Positions 42,278 through 50,311 of a DNA stretch of 64,000 nucleotides are shown here, piece by piece. The stretch covers positions 48,922 to 112,921 of the forward strand of contig NZ_BCUF01000012.1 of NCBI RefSeq assembly GCF_001591145.1, written 5' to 3'. The position numbers and the translations under genes were made by a program. The notes below the pieces were generated by a model, which was not told the origin of the DNA, searched no databases, and was given only the letters and a program-made list of their open reading frames with translations. Numbering within the stretch: the first letter of the stretch is position 1; each line of letters opens with the position of its first letter. This stretch comes from Vibrio harveyi NBRC 15634 = ATCC 14126 = KCTC 12724. GTDB taxonomy: Bacteria > Pseudomonadota > Gammaproteobacteria > Enterobacterales > Vibrionaceae.

Positions 42278-43636
42278 TTAATCATACATAAGCTTTTCTG
42301 CTTTCTTTAAATCAAACTCATTAAGGGATTTACGCGCCAAATGCCTAAACGGTAGCGCTTTTACTATCTCCTCAAATGGCATGACGGCGAACGCCCAGAA
42401 AAAAGAAAGGTCCCAATGCAGAATGATCAACGCACATAACGGGATAGACACGATCCACTGACCAGTGAAGTTAATCTTGAATACTTCCGTTGTCTTACCT
42501 AATGCACGTAAAACATGCCCATGCACCGTGTTATAGCCACGCACAATTGGCAACAAAATGTACAGCGGGGCAATGGAAGCAAGTGCAACGTATGTAGTCG
42601 GGTCCAAATCTGGATACAAATCTGGAAGAACGAAACTCAACGCAAGAAAGAAGGCAGCGGACACAAATGAGATCATCACTGCCATATCGATGCTGATATC
42701 AACGTTCTTACGTAACTCATCCATTTGTCGTGACCCGATAGCTTGACTGATCGTAATCGCCGACGAGTGTGCCCAAGCTGTGATGAACTGTGTACCTGCT
42801 TTAATCCAAGGCATCACAATGGTCATAGCTACGTAGGCGTTCAAGGTAAGCTGCGAGTACAACAACATGTAAATGGTCGCACCGGTTTGCAGCATGGTCA
42901 CGTTTGCTGCAACAGGGAAAATCTCTTTAAAGTGATTGAGTGTGTTTCTCTTCAGTGAAGCATCCAGATTTTTAGTCGACAAGACAATGGAGTCATCTAA
43001 CTTGATACAGAGAGTCAAATACGACAGTCGAATGGTGATCGCGATTAAGCTGCCTGCCGCTGCACCTTGCACACCAATCCCCTCAAAGCCTGCTAATCCG
43101 TGAATCAGCACATAAGACATTGCCATGTTCACTGGCAACTCAATCAAGTAACCTTTAAACGGCACTTTGGTTCGACCAAGTGCATTAAACAAAGCGATCA
43201 TCACTTGAGTAATTGCGTTGAAAATAATGATGAACTTAGCAACAGCGAGGTAGCGTTCGGTCTCTGCATAAAGGGCGACATTATCGGTTAACGTACTGAT
43301 CAGCGCTTTGTCGAAGGCGGTAATTAATGTCCAAAACAAAACCGCGACCAAAACGTTGATAATTAAGCCCGCCCAGAAGCCTTTGTTGAGCGACAAATGT
43401 TGCCCAGATCCGACCGCACGGCTAAGTACCAACTGTGAACCGTTCGCCAACGCCATTTGTATACCTAAAACAAAGGAGACGATGGTGGTAGCAATACCCA
43501 TGGCAGCAAGAGAAACTTCACCGAGCGGTGATACGAGGAAGGTGTCGATCATTAACATCGACTGCATTAACAGTGCGTTCAAGGCCAAAGGCCAAGCGAG
43601 GGACAGATTTTTTCTTATATAGGGTTGGGAAGACAT
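42278..43636 (-). CDS. MATE-family multidrug/sodium antiporter-like protein
   Basis: The 452-residue protein has about 12 membrane helices arranged as two MatE repeats. It begins SLAWPLALNALLMQSMLMIDTFLV, the typical first helix, followed by SQLVLSRAVGSG. MATE proteins export organic cations in exchange for Na+ or H+. A role in alginate use is unproven; it might relieve toxic intermediates such as DEHU. The ATG at 43634-43636 has AAAGGT upstream. It lies downstream of, and co-directional with, a FadR-type regulator gene, 118 bp away. Confidence 0.88.
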   Translation of the reverse strand: MSSQPYIRKNLSLAWPLALNALLMQSMLMIDTFLVSPLGEVSLAAMGIATTIVSFVLGIQMALANGSQLVLSRAVGSGQHLSLNKGFWAGLIINVLVAVLFWTLITAFDKALISTLTDNVALYAETERYLAVAKFIIIFNAITQVMIALFNALGRTKVPFKGYLIELPVNMAMSYVLIHGLAGFEGIGVQGAAAGSLIAITIRLSYLTLCIKLDDSIVLSTKNLDASLKRNTLNHFKEIFPVAANVTMLQTGATIYMLLYSQLTLNAYVAMTIVMPWIKAGTQFITAWAHSSAITISQAIGSRQMDELRKNVDISIDMAVMISFVSAAFFLALSFVLPDLYPDLDPTTYVALASIAPLYILLPIVRGYNTVHGHVLRALGKTTEVFKINFTGQWIVSIPLCALIILHWDLSFFWAFAVMPFEEIVKALPFRHLARKSLNEFDLKKAEKLMYD

Positions 43637-43754
43637 GCTAGACCTTTCAAAGTTGTCACAGAGAACCGCTAACACAACAAGCGGTTGTCATTAAAACCTT
43701 GGCTCTGCCCCCCTTTTCATATTCATGGAGCAAAGCCAAACATATGTTGATTCA

Positions 43755-44471
43755 TCAACCGTTAACAACCTGGGACAGTTTTTGGTTTTCGTCATTCAGC
43801 AAAGTGTGCGACGCTAACCGAGCTTGATCGCCATTGCCCGCCATGATGGCGTCATAAATTTCACGATGCTCTTCAATGCAGAATCGACCACCTTCAGCTG
43901 AATGATCGATAAACAGCTTAAAGATGGTCGAGAGAATATTGCCAAACGGAATATAGAATTGGTTGCCCGTGGACAAGAAAATTGTCTGGTGAAACAGGTG
44001 GTCGTTGACCGTCCAATCGTCATAGTCATAGCGACTGGCTGCCATGGTCATACGCTGAAAAATGACCGACAATTCCTTTCTTTGCTCTGCCGTTGCGTTA
44101 CTTGCAGCCAAGGCACATGCCTCAGGCTCAATCGCTTTACGTAGCCCCAAAAACTGAGCCAGAAACGGCTCGGTATCTTCTAAATCTTGAATCCATTCCA
44201 AGAGTTGTGGATCGAGAAAATGCCAATTATTACGCGCACGAACTGTTGTCCCTACTTTTGGCTTAGACTCGATCAACCCTTTTGCTGAAAGCAGTTTGGT
44301 TGATTCGCGCAATGCCGTACGACTCACCCCAAATGCGTCACAGAGTTCCATTTCATTCGGTAGCCTTTCATTTTGATTTAGCTCACCTGACAGTATTTTG
44401 CGGGCGATTTGTCTGGCAACTTGCACATGAATCTTGCGGTGTGAATCTTCCACAAGAGAAAATTTTGCCAT
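43755..44471 (-). CDS. FadR-type GntR regulator, alginate region (paralogue 1)
   Basis: The 238-residue regulator has an N-terminal winged helix (VQVARQIARKILSGEL through KGLIESKPKVGTTV, residues 15-75) and an all-helical FCD ligand domain. The FCD metal residues appear as the Asp in TVNDHLFHQ and the later EEHREIYDAI. It is a clear paralogue of the regulator at 45736-46455. AAGGAGC precedes the ATG at 44469-44471. It is a candidate to bind the ATTGT-N3-ACAAT sites with KDG or DEHU as inducer, which is inference from context. Confidence 0.9.
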   Translation of the reverse strand: MAKFSLVEDSHRKIHVQVARQIARKILSGELNQNERLPNEMELCDAFGVSRTALRESTKLLSAKGLIESKPKVGTTVRARNNWHFLDPQLLEWIQDLEDTEPFLAQFLGLRKAIEPEACALAASNATAEQRKELSVIFQRMTMAASRYDYDDWTVNDHLFHQTIFLSTGNQFYIPFGNILSTIFKLFIDHSAEGGRFCIEEHREIYDAIMAGNGDQARLASHTLLNDENQKLSQVVNG

Positions 44472-44523
44472 TTGACGCTCCTTATAATTATGTTTCCAGT
44501 GCTTTGGCACTCAATAAATGATC

Positions 44524-44551
44524 AAAAAAAGCCAGACGAAGCTGGCTTTTT
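44524..44551 (-). terminator. Terminator of the SDR gene
   Basis: AAAAGCCAG / CTGGCTTTT with T tracts on both sides. Confidence 0.75.
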
Positions 44552-44590
44552 GAGGTCAGTGTATTCGTCTGAAACGAAATGGGTCAGCGC

Positions 44591-45367
44591 TTATGGCGCC
44601 ATTTGACCACCATTTACATCCAGAACTTGACCAGTGATGTAACCCGCACATGCATGTGAAGCGAAGAAAGCAAATGTTGGTGCAACTTCGTCGATTCGAC
44701 CAAAGCGTCCCATTGGAATGCCATTTGCGATCGCCGCTTTCAACTCATCAGACTTACCATCGTGGAATGCTGTGTCGATTGTGCCCGGTGAAACGATGTT
44801 GAAACGGATATTATCTTTAGTGAACTCTTTCACCCAGTTACGGTGAATGTCATGCAACCACGCTTTTGATGCTGCGTATATACCTGCACCAACACCACCA
44901 CCTTCACGAGCAGCGATAGAACCAGTACTAATCACACAAGCAGTTTCACCAGATTCTGCAGCCGACGCACGTAGGTGTGGGATTGAGTATTTGGTTGTCA
45001 TTAACGCTGAACGTGCGTTCAGATCCATTACACGGTTGTAAAACTCATCATCAATGTTTTCTAGGTTTTCACGACCGCCAAGACCACCAGCGTTGTTGAT
45101 TAGCACGTCCATGCCACCGAAATGATCAGTGAACTCCTTAACCAGTTTTTCGCAATCAGCGGTCACCATAAGATTCGCTTGGAAAAACTTCACATCACCA
45201 CCAAGTGCGGTAAGCTCGGTTACCGCAGCATCGGCATCTGGACCAGCTTGATGACTGTTGATGCCGATTTTTGCGCCGTATTTTGCAAACACGCGTGCAG
45301 CCGCTAAGCCCATACCTGCTGTAGAGCCAGTGATAAGTACGCGTTTACCTTTCAAATCGTTAAACAT
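44591..45367 (-). CDS. SDR-family oxidoreductase, possible second DEHU reductase
   Basis: The 258-residue short-chain dehydrogenase has the cofactor motif TGSTAGMGLAAARVF, NNAGG at the strand-4 position, the catalytic Ser in VISTGSIAAR, and YAASK with the catalytic Tyr and Lys. The C-terminus ends GQVLDVNGGQMAP. SDR enzymes reduce DEHU to KDG in several alginate degraders, so this may back up the reductase at 30927 or handle another keto-acid. It has operator half-sites immediately upstream. AGGTAAACC lies before the ATG. Confidence 0.88.
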   Translation of the reverse strand: MFNDLKGKRVLITGSTAGMGLAAARVFAKYGAKIGINSHQAGPDADAAVTELTALGGDVKFFQANLMVTADCEKLVKEFTDHFGGMDVLINNAGGLGGRENLENIDDEFYNRVMDLNARSALMTTKYSIPHLRASAAESGETACVISTGSIAAREGGGVGAGIYAASKAWLHDIHRNWVKEFTKDNIRFNIVSPGTIDTAFHDGKSDELKAAIANGIPMGRFGRIDEVAPTFAFFASHACAGYITGQVLDVNGGQMAP

Positions 45368-45404
45368 TACGGTTTACCTATGTTAGTTATTCGTGCTAAA
45401 CGAA

Positions 45405-45417
45405 TAAATCATACAAT
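45405..45417. promoter_or_regulatory. Alginate-region operator, site 6
   Basis: TAAATCATACAAT has an intact right half-site 38 bp upstream of the SDR start. Confidence 0.5.
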
Positions 45418-45533
45418 AAGATCTTTCTCCTGCAAGCGTATTTACTATCAATTGAGTGAGAACTGGCAAAATTCGTCATTTTTGAACCGCAATTGTGCTT
45501 CTGGTCACAGTGTGCTGGATTTTTGAGCTATTA

Positions 45534-45546
45534 TTTGTATGAATAA
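45534..45546. promoter_or_regulatory. Alginate-region operator, site 7
   Basis: TTTGTATGAATAA has an intact left half-site and lies in the 368-bp divergent region between the SDR and the second regulator gene. No other structure is seen in that gap. Confidence 0.45.
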
Positions 45547-45735
45547 TTTAACAAGTTGATAGCGTTCAAAACGATTGAGAGAATAGGCTGAAGTCAACGC
45601 AAACATTGATTGTGCCTGCTGCAAAGAAAGGTTCTGTGACCCCTCTTATATTACGTTAACATCCGCTTGGTACAGGGGTGTAGGAGTGCTATAGTACGGC
45701 TTAAATAATACATATTTAGCAATTAAGTGAAGATT

Positions 45736-46455
45736 ATGTCTGGCGAATTTCATTCTATCTCAGGCTCGAAGCGAAGCCTTCATGTGCAAGTTGCACGTGA
45801 AATCGCTCGTGGCATTTTGTCTGGTAAGCTCCCTCAAGGTTCTATCCTACCCGGTGAAATGGTTCTTTGTGAGCAATTTGGCATTAGCCGCACCGCATTA
45901 CGTGAAGCAGTAAAATTGCTGACGTCGAAGGGTCTGTTAGAGTCTCGTCCTAAAGTTGGTACGCGTGTTATCAACCGCGCTTACTGGAACTTTTTGGATC
46001 CTCAATTAATTGAATGGATGGACGGACTTGCTGACACTGACCAATTCTGTAGTCAGTTCCTAGGTTTACGCCGAGCTATCGAACCGGAAGCCTGTGCACT
46101 CGCAGCTATCCACGCGACAGCAGAGCAACGAATTGAATTATCGGAAACTTTCCAACAAATGGTTGAAGTGGCAGAAGCCGAAGAATTTGACCAAGCACGT
46201 TGGATGGAAGTCGATACCCGTTTCCACAGCCTAATCTTCAATGCGACAGGTAACGATTTCTACCTCCCGTTTGGCAATATTCTGACGACCATGTTCGTGA
46301 ACTTCATTGCCCACTCTTCGGAAGAAGGTAGCACGTGTATCAAAGAACACCGCCAAATTTACGATGCAATCATGGCAGGTAACCCGGATAAGGCCCGCCA
46401 AGCTTCGGCAAACCACCTACTCGATTCAAAGCACCGCCTGACCGCAGTCAACTAA
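45736..46455 (+). CDS. FadR-type GntR regulator, alginate region (paralogue 2)
   Basis: The 239-residue regulator begins MSGEFHSISGSKRSLHVQVA. The winged helix (residues 15-75) contains SRTALREAVKLLTSKGLLESRPKVGTRV. The FCD domain shows METQ-like positions as VDTRFHSLIFNATGN and KEHRQIYDAIMAGN. It is similar over its full length to the product of 43755-44471. FadR-type dimers bind TnGTnnnACnA, which the recurring palindrome of this region satisfies. The ATG at 45736 is preferred over a GTG three codons earlier. Confidence 0.9.
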   Translation: MSGEFHSISGSKRSLHVQVAREIARGILSGKLPQGSILPGEMVLCEQFGISRTALREAVKLLTSKGLLESRPKVGTRVINRAYWNFLDPQLIEWMDGLADTDQFCSQFLGLRRAIEPEACALAAIHATAEQRIELSETFQQMVEVAEAEEFDQARWMEVDTRFHSLIFNATGNDFYLPFGNILTTMFVNFIAHSSEEGSTCIKEHRQIYDAIMAGNPDKARQASANHLLDSKHRLTAVN

Positions 46456-46476
46456 AGCACTTTCTAGATCTGACAT

Positions 46477-46507
46477 TAAAAAGCACGCCCTAGCGCGTGC
46501 TTTTTTG
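46477..46507 (+). terminator. Terminator of regulator paralogue 2
   Basis: AAAAGCACGC / GCGTGCTTTT followed by T residues. Confidence 0.85.
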
Positions 46508-46595
46508 TCTACTCTTTCCTTCTTATCCTCTCAGAATCCCTTCGACCTTCACAAAAATTTTCCTAATCAATGATACTTCGCATGGTCTTAGATAT

Positions 46596-46608
46596 ATAAT
46601 AATACAAA
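46596..46608. promoter_or_regulatory. Alginate-region operator-like site 8
   Basis: ATAATAATACAAA, a weak half-site just upstream of the DUF294 gene. It could be chance. Confidence 0.3.
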
Positions 46609-46632
46609 TTAAATCATCTAATGTGCCGTGTT

Positions 46633-48495
46633 ATGACTGAATCTCTGCTGCCAAACATCTTGCAATTTATTGGGCAAATCGACCCATTCGACAAAATTCC
46701 AAAACCGGCTTTGCGTGAACTCGCATCGCACGTGCAGATTACTTACCTTGGCAAAGGTGAAGTCATTGACCAATGCGTGACTGGGCAAGAGAAATCACTC
46801 TATATCATCCGCACAGGCTCCATGGAACAAAGAAAGTCTGATGGTGTACTACGCGCGAAACTGGGTCCTGAAGACATTTTCGGTTTTACTTTTCTTGGTA
46901 GCCAAATAGACAGCAATAAGGGCTATCGAGCCATCGCTATCGAGAACTCGCTGGTGTACGTAATTCCTAATTCTGCTCTCAAAAAATTGTTTGAAGCGCA
47001 CCCTGAATGTGCGGAGCATTTTGCTTCACAGGCACAGGTTCGTTTGAAATCAGCACTGGATGTCGTTTGGTCCAACAAAGAGAAAGGTTTGTTCATTCGC
47101 CGAGTTGGTGAAGTTGCCAGTGGTCGCGTTGCTGTAGTGACAGCCGACCAGTCGATTCAAACCGTTGCCAACGAAATGCTAACTAAGTGCTCGCCTTGTG
47201 CCGTGGTTTATGAGAATGACAAAATCGTCGGTTTAATTACCGACCGCGATATGACCAAGCGTGTTATCGCGCAAGGGGTAAGTACCGACAGTCCTATTTC
47301 AGAGGTCATGACGCATGATCCACAGACCATCAAACCGGATGACCTAGTTTTACACGCTGCATCTATGATGATGCAACACAATATCCGCAATCTACCGCTG
47401 GTCGAGAGCAATAAGGTCGTAGGTGTTCTTACTACGACGCACCTTGTACAAAATCACCGCGTACAAGCGATCTTCTTAATCGAAAAAATCAAATATGCGG
47501 GCAGCGTAAAATCACTGTCGAGCTTCACACCAGAGCGCCAAGCTATCTTTGAAGCTCTGGTTGATGGGCACGTTTCACCGGAAGTCATCGGTAAAGTGAT
47601 GACGATGATCATGGACGCTTACACGCGCCGCTTGATTCAAATCGCGATTGATAAACTTGGCCCTCCACCATGTAAGTTCTCATGGATTGTGGCAGGTTCG
47701 CACGCTCGTAACGAAGTCCACATGCTGTCGGATCAAGACAGTGCGATCGTCCTTGCTGACCACGCGACGGAGAATGACCGAATTTACTTCAAGCATCTTG
47801 CTATGATCGTCAGTAACGGCCTTGCGAGTTGTGATTATCCTTTGTGTCCTGGCAAATTTATGGCCGCAACGCCAAAGTGGTGCCAACCTTTGAGTGTCTG
47901 GAAGAAGTACTACAAGAAATGGGTTGCCAACCCAGAGTACGAACGCTTACTGAACATCAGTGTGTTCTTGGAAATTCGTACCCTTTATGGCAATAAAGAT
48001 TACGAAAGTATCTTGCGAGATGAACTGCACACCAACATTCGCAGTAACCGTGAATTCCTTTCCATGCTGGTGAATGATGCGGTAAACACGAACCCTCCGC
48101 TTGGCATCTTCAACAGTTTAGTCTTGGAGAAATCCGGCGAGAATAAGAAGACGCTAGACGTGAAAAAGTACGCCATCAACCTAATCATTGATTTGGCGCG
48201 CATTTACGGTTTAGCAGTTGAGTGTGATTTAACCGCGACCGACGAGCGTTTCAAAGCCGCCAATGAAGCGGGTGTATTGAGTGAAGATGCGTACAAGAAC
48301 ATCCTGAACGCGTACCAGTTCATCTTGTCGTTCCGTTTTGGTCATCAGTTAGAGGCGCTTAAACGCGGTGAAGAGCCAAATAACCACATCGACCCAAACA
48401 CGTTCGGTAGCTTTGAACGCCAACACCTGAAAGACGCCTTCCGTATTATTGCGGATTTGCAAGAAGCCGCGAAAGTGCGCTTTGGGAGCCGTTAA
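46633..48495 (+). CDS. cNMP-binding / CBS-pair / DUF294 nucleotidyltransferase-like protein
   Basis: The 620-residue protein has three parts: a cyclic-nucleotide-binding-like domain (about residues 10-135), a pair of CBS domains (about 150-285; LITDRDMTKRVIAQGVSTDS, then LPLVESNKVVGVLTTTHLV), and a DUF294 nucleotidyltransferase-like domain with GSHARNEVHMLSDQDSAIVL. The GSxAR..DQD motif resembles GlnD-type transferases. Family members usually lie beside acetate permease genes and are thought to sense or modify regulators. The start at ATG 46633 or ATG 46621 is undecided. It overlaps the exonuclease gene by one base. Confidence 0.88.
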   Translation: MTESLLPNILQFIGQIDPFDKIPKPALRELASHVQITYLGKGEVIDQCVTGQEKSLYIIRTGSMEQRKSDGVLRAKLGPEDIFGFTFLGSQIDSNKGYRAIAIENSLVYVIPNSALKKLFEAHPECAEHFASQAQVRLKSALDVVWSNKEKGLFIRRVGEVASGRVAVVTADQSIQTVANEMLTKCSPCAVVYENDKIVGLITDRDMTKRVIAQGVSTDSPISEVMTHDPQTIKPDDLVLHAASMMMQHNIRNLPLVESNKVVGVLTTTHLVQNHRVQAIFLIEKIKYAGSVKSLSSFTPERQAIFEALVDGHVSPEVIGKVMTMIMDAYTRRLIQIAIDKLGPPPCKFSWIVAGSHARNEVHMLSDQDSAIVLADHATENDRIYFKHLAMIVSNGLASCDYPLCPGKFMAATPKWCQPLSVWKKYYKKWVANPEYERLLNISVFLEIRTLYGNKDYESILRDELHTNIRSNREFLSMLVNDAVNTNPPLGIFNSLVLEKSGENKKTLDVKKYAINLIIDLARIYGLAVECDLTATDERFKAANEAGVLSEDAYKNILNAYQFILSFRFGHQLEALKRGEEPNNHIDPNTFGSFERQHLKDAFRIIADLQEAAKVRFGSR

Positions 48496-49211
48496 TGAAG
48501 CGGATCTTAGACCACTTTCATCCTTGCTCACGCCTGAATCGAAAGCGTGAGCAATACGCGAAGCAAACAACAATGCCAGAGCACATCAAAGCGTTGGTTC
48601 AAACGCCATATTTGGACGCCACGCAATTCGCTCAGGATGCCAGCTATATTGTATTGGATTTGGAAACGACAGGATTAGACAGCGAAGAAGATTTGATTTT
48701 ATCAATCGGCTGGGTCGACATTGTTCATGGCAAAGTAGATCTTGCCACCAGTCGGCACATGTATATTAATAGCGATTCACAAATCAAGCCAGAAACTGCC
48801 GTGATCAACCATATTACGCCGCAAATGCTGTCTGAAGGCGTTTCTATCCATGATGCAATGCGTGCATTCTTCTGCGCAGCCAAAGGCAAGATTTTAGTCG
48901 CTCACGCTTGTGTCGTCGAAACTCAGTTCATCAATCAGTATCTTCAGCGCGTGTTTAAACTCAGCGAGCCGCCCTTGGTTTGGCTCGACACTATGTGCAT
49001 TGAAAAACACTTACAGAAAGCAATCAATCCTCGTGACGAAATTGATGTCACCCTATCAGGCACTCGCGCTCGTTATGGCTTGCCTGAGTACAACGGACAT
49101 AATGCGTTAGCGGACGCGGTCGCGACAGCAGAGTTGTTGTTGGCACAAAAAACTCGAATTACACCTCAAGGAAAAACTACCATCGGTACCCTTTATCGAT
49201 TGAGTCTCTAG
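48495..49211 (+). CDS. DnaQ-family 3'-5' exonuclease
   Basis: The 238-residue DEDD exonuclease has motif I in YIVLDLETTGLDSEEDLIL, motif II around ILVAHACVVETQFINQYL and motif III in YNGHNALADAVATAEL (H-x4-D). The first 45 residues precede the nuclease fold. The ATG overlaps the previous stop (TAATG), so it is translationally coupled to the DUF294 gene; the same pair occurs in many proteobacteria next to acetate permease genes. Its substrate is unknown. Confidence 0.88.
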   Translation: MKRILDHFHPCSRLNRKREQYAKQTTMPEHIKALVQTPYLDATQFAQDASYIVLDLETTGLDSEEDLILSIGWVDIVHGKVDLATSRHMYINSDSQIKPETAVINHITPQMLSEGVSIHDAMRAFFCAAKGKILVAHACVVETQFINQYLQRVFKLSEPPLVWLDTMCIEKHLQKAINPRDEIDVTLSGTRARYGLPEYNGHNALADAVATAELLLAQKTRITPQGKTTIGTLYRLSL

Positions 49212-49229
49212 CTCACTATACATTCGAAT

Positions 49230-49365
49230 ATGAAAAAATCTGACGTATCTAGCGCCAGCTTCCTTTTGGTGGCGGCGTACTTGGTTGCGTCTCTTTCGAA
49301 CGTGTCACTCAAAATGCTCAATGGCGAAGTTCCCACTTTTCAATACGTCTTTATTCGCCAGTTAA
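49230..49365 (+). pseudogene. 5' remnant of a DMT/EamA transporter gene
   Basis: The first 45 codons read like the start of a drug/metabolite transporter: SFLLVAAYLVASLSNVSLKM as helix 1, then FQYVFIRQLI. After that the frame loses membrane character and the rest of the gene is absent. The frame itself runs to 49508 through the next terminator. The break lies at the edge of the KdgM/lyase operon, so an insertion or deletion probably removed the rest. Confidence 0.65.
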
Positions 49366-49470
49366 TCCGACAAGTTACCAATCTAAGTGGATTAAACATC
49401 GATCATGCAGACGTTTTTAGGTTCATGTTGATATGCTCTTGTACTGTAATCGTGCGAAAGCCATACAAAA

Positions 49471-49495
49471 ATAGCCCGCTTCGGGGCGGGCTATT
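49471..49495. terminator. Terminator of the porin gene
   Basis: ATAGCCCGC / GCGGGCTAT, a GC-rich stem with a TTCGG-type loop. Confidence 0.8.
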
Positions 49496-49525
49496 GGAAA
49501 GACTCTAAATTTGTATTCGCTTGGA

Positions 49526-50242
49526 TTAGAAGCTGTACGTGACACCAACACGGCTACGTAGCTGGCGCGATGAGCTGTCATCACAAGAGCTGTTACACTG
49601 AACGTTGCCGAACTCAACGTATGGACGCCAATCCCAACCTTTCTCTTTGTAACCCACTTTTAGGTTGTAATCCCACTCGTATTTACCGTCACGGTTGCCA
49701 AGCTTCCACTCATTACTGAAGAAATCTTCTTTGTAGTTCGCTTCAAAGCCAAATTGCCATGCGTTCCAGTTGTAATCGATATTACCTGTGATCTTGCCTG
49801 CGTTTAGTGAATCATGTTGCTGACCATCTAAGCCCGTTGAAGTTTTACCCGATGCGTAGTTGCGGAATTCGTGACGGTAACGAAGCTTCGTTGTGATACC
49901 AGAATCGAATTTGTATTGAACGCGAACCTGAGGTTTGTATGTCACGGCTTCATCACCAAACGTAATTGGCATCGAAGTAGTAATACGCCAGTGGTCATCC
50001 AATTTGAAGTGGTAACCATATTCAAACTCACTGTCACCGCGCTGAAGTTCACTTAGGTTGCCTGTGTGCTTCATTTCAACGCCGTAGTAATGATTGCCAG
50101 TGCTACCACTGATCTTAATACGACCTGCCCATTGTTCTGAATCGTGTTTGTATTCTTCACGGAAGTCTAGTGATGCGGCTGAAATACTGCCTGCAAAAAG
50201 GGTGGTCGCGATCGCTAAAGCAATTTGTTTTTTAGATGTCAT
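49526..50242 (-). CDS. KdgM-family outer-membrane oligouronate porin
   Basis: The 238-residue protein has a signal peptide (cleaved near SISA-A, residue 22). The mature part is made of alternating amphipathic strands ending in the C-terminal aromatic SRVGVTYSF, as a 12-stranded KdgM/KdgN porin would. Arg and Lys residues are frequent in the strands, suiting anionic uronate oligomers. It is cotranscribed with the PF05426 lyase 69 bp upstream, and is thus the entry pore for alginate oligomers. Confidence 0.9.
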   Translation of the reverse strand: MTSKKQIALAIATTLFAGSISAASLDFREEYKHDSEQWAGRIKISGSTGNHYYGVEMKHTGNLSELQRGDSEFEYGYHFKLDDHWRITTSMPITFGDEAVTYKPQVRVQYKFDSGITTKLRYRHEFRNYASGKTSTGLDGQQHDSLNAGKITGNIDYNWNAWQFGFEANYKEDFFSNEWKLGNRDGKYEWDYNLKVGYKEKGWDWRPYVEFGNVQCNSSCDDSSSRQLRSRVGVTYSF

Positions 50243-50311
50243 AGTAGTGTTCCACTGTAGATAAATAGTTTTTCAAAGTGGCGACGCATTACACGCCGCC
50301 CTTCTAGGGTT

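Noticed and set aside
42065..42310. 81-codon open frame after the PL17 operon
   Set aside because: It crosses the MATE terminator, has no ribosome site and its composition does not look coding.
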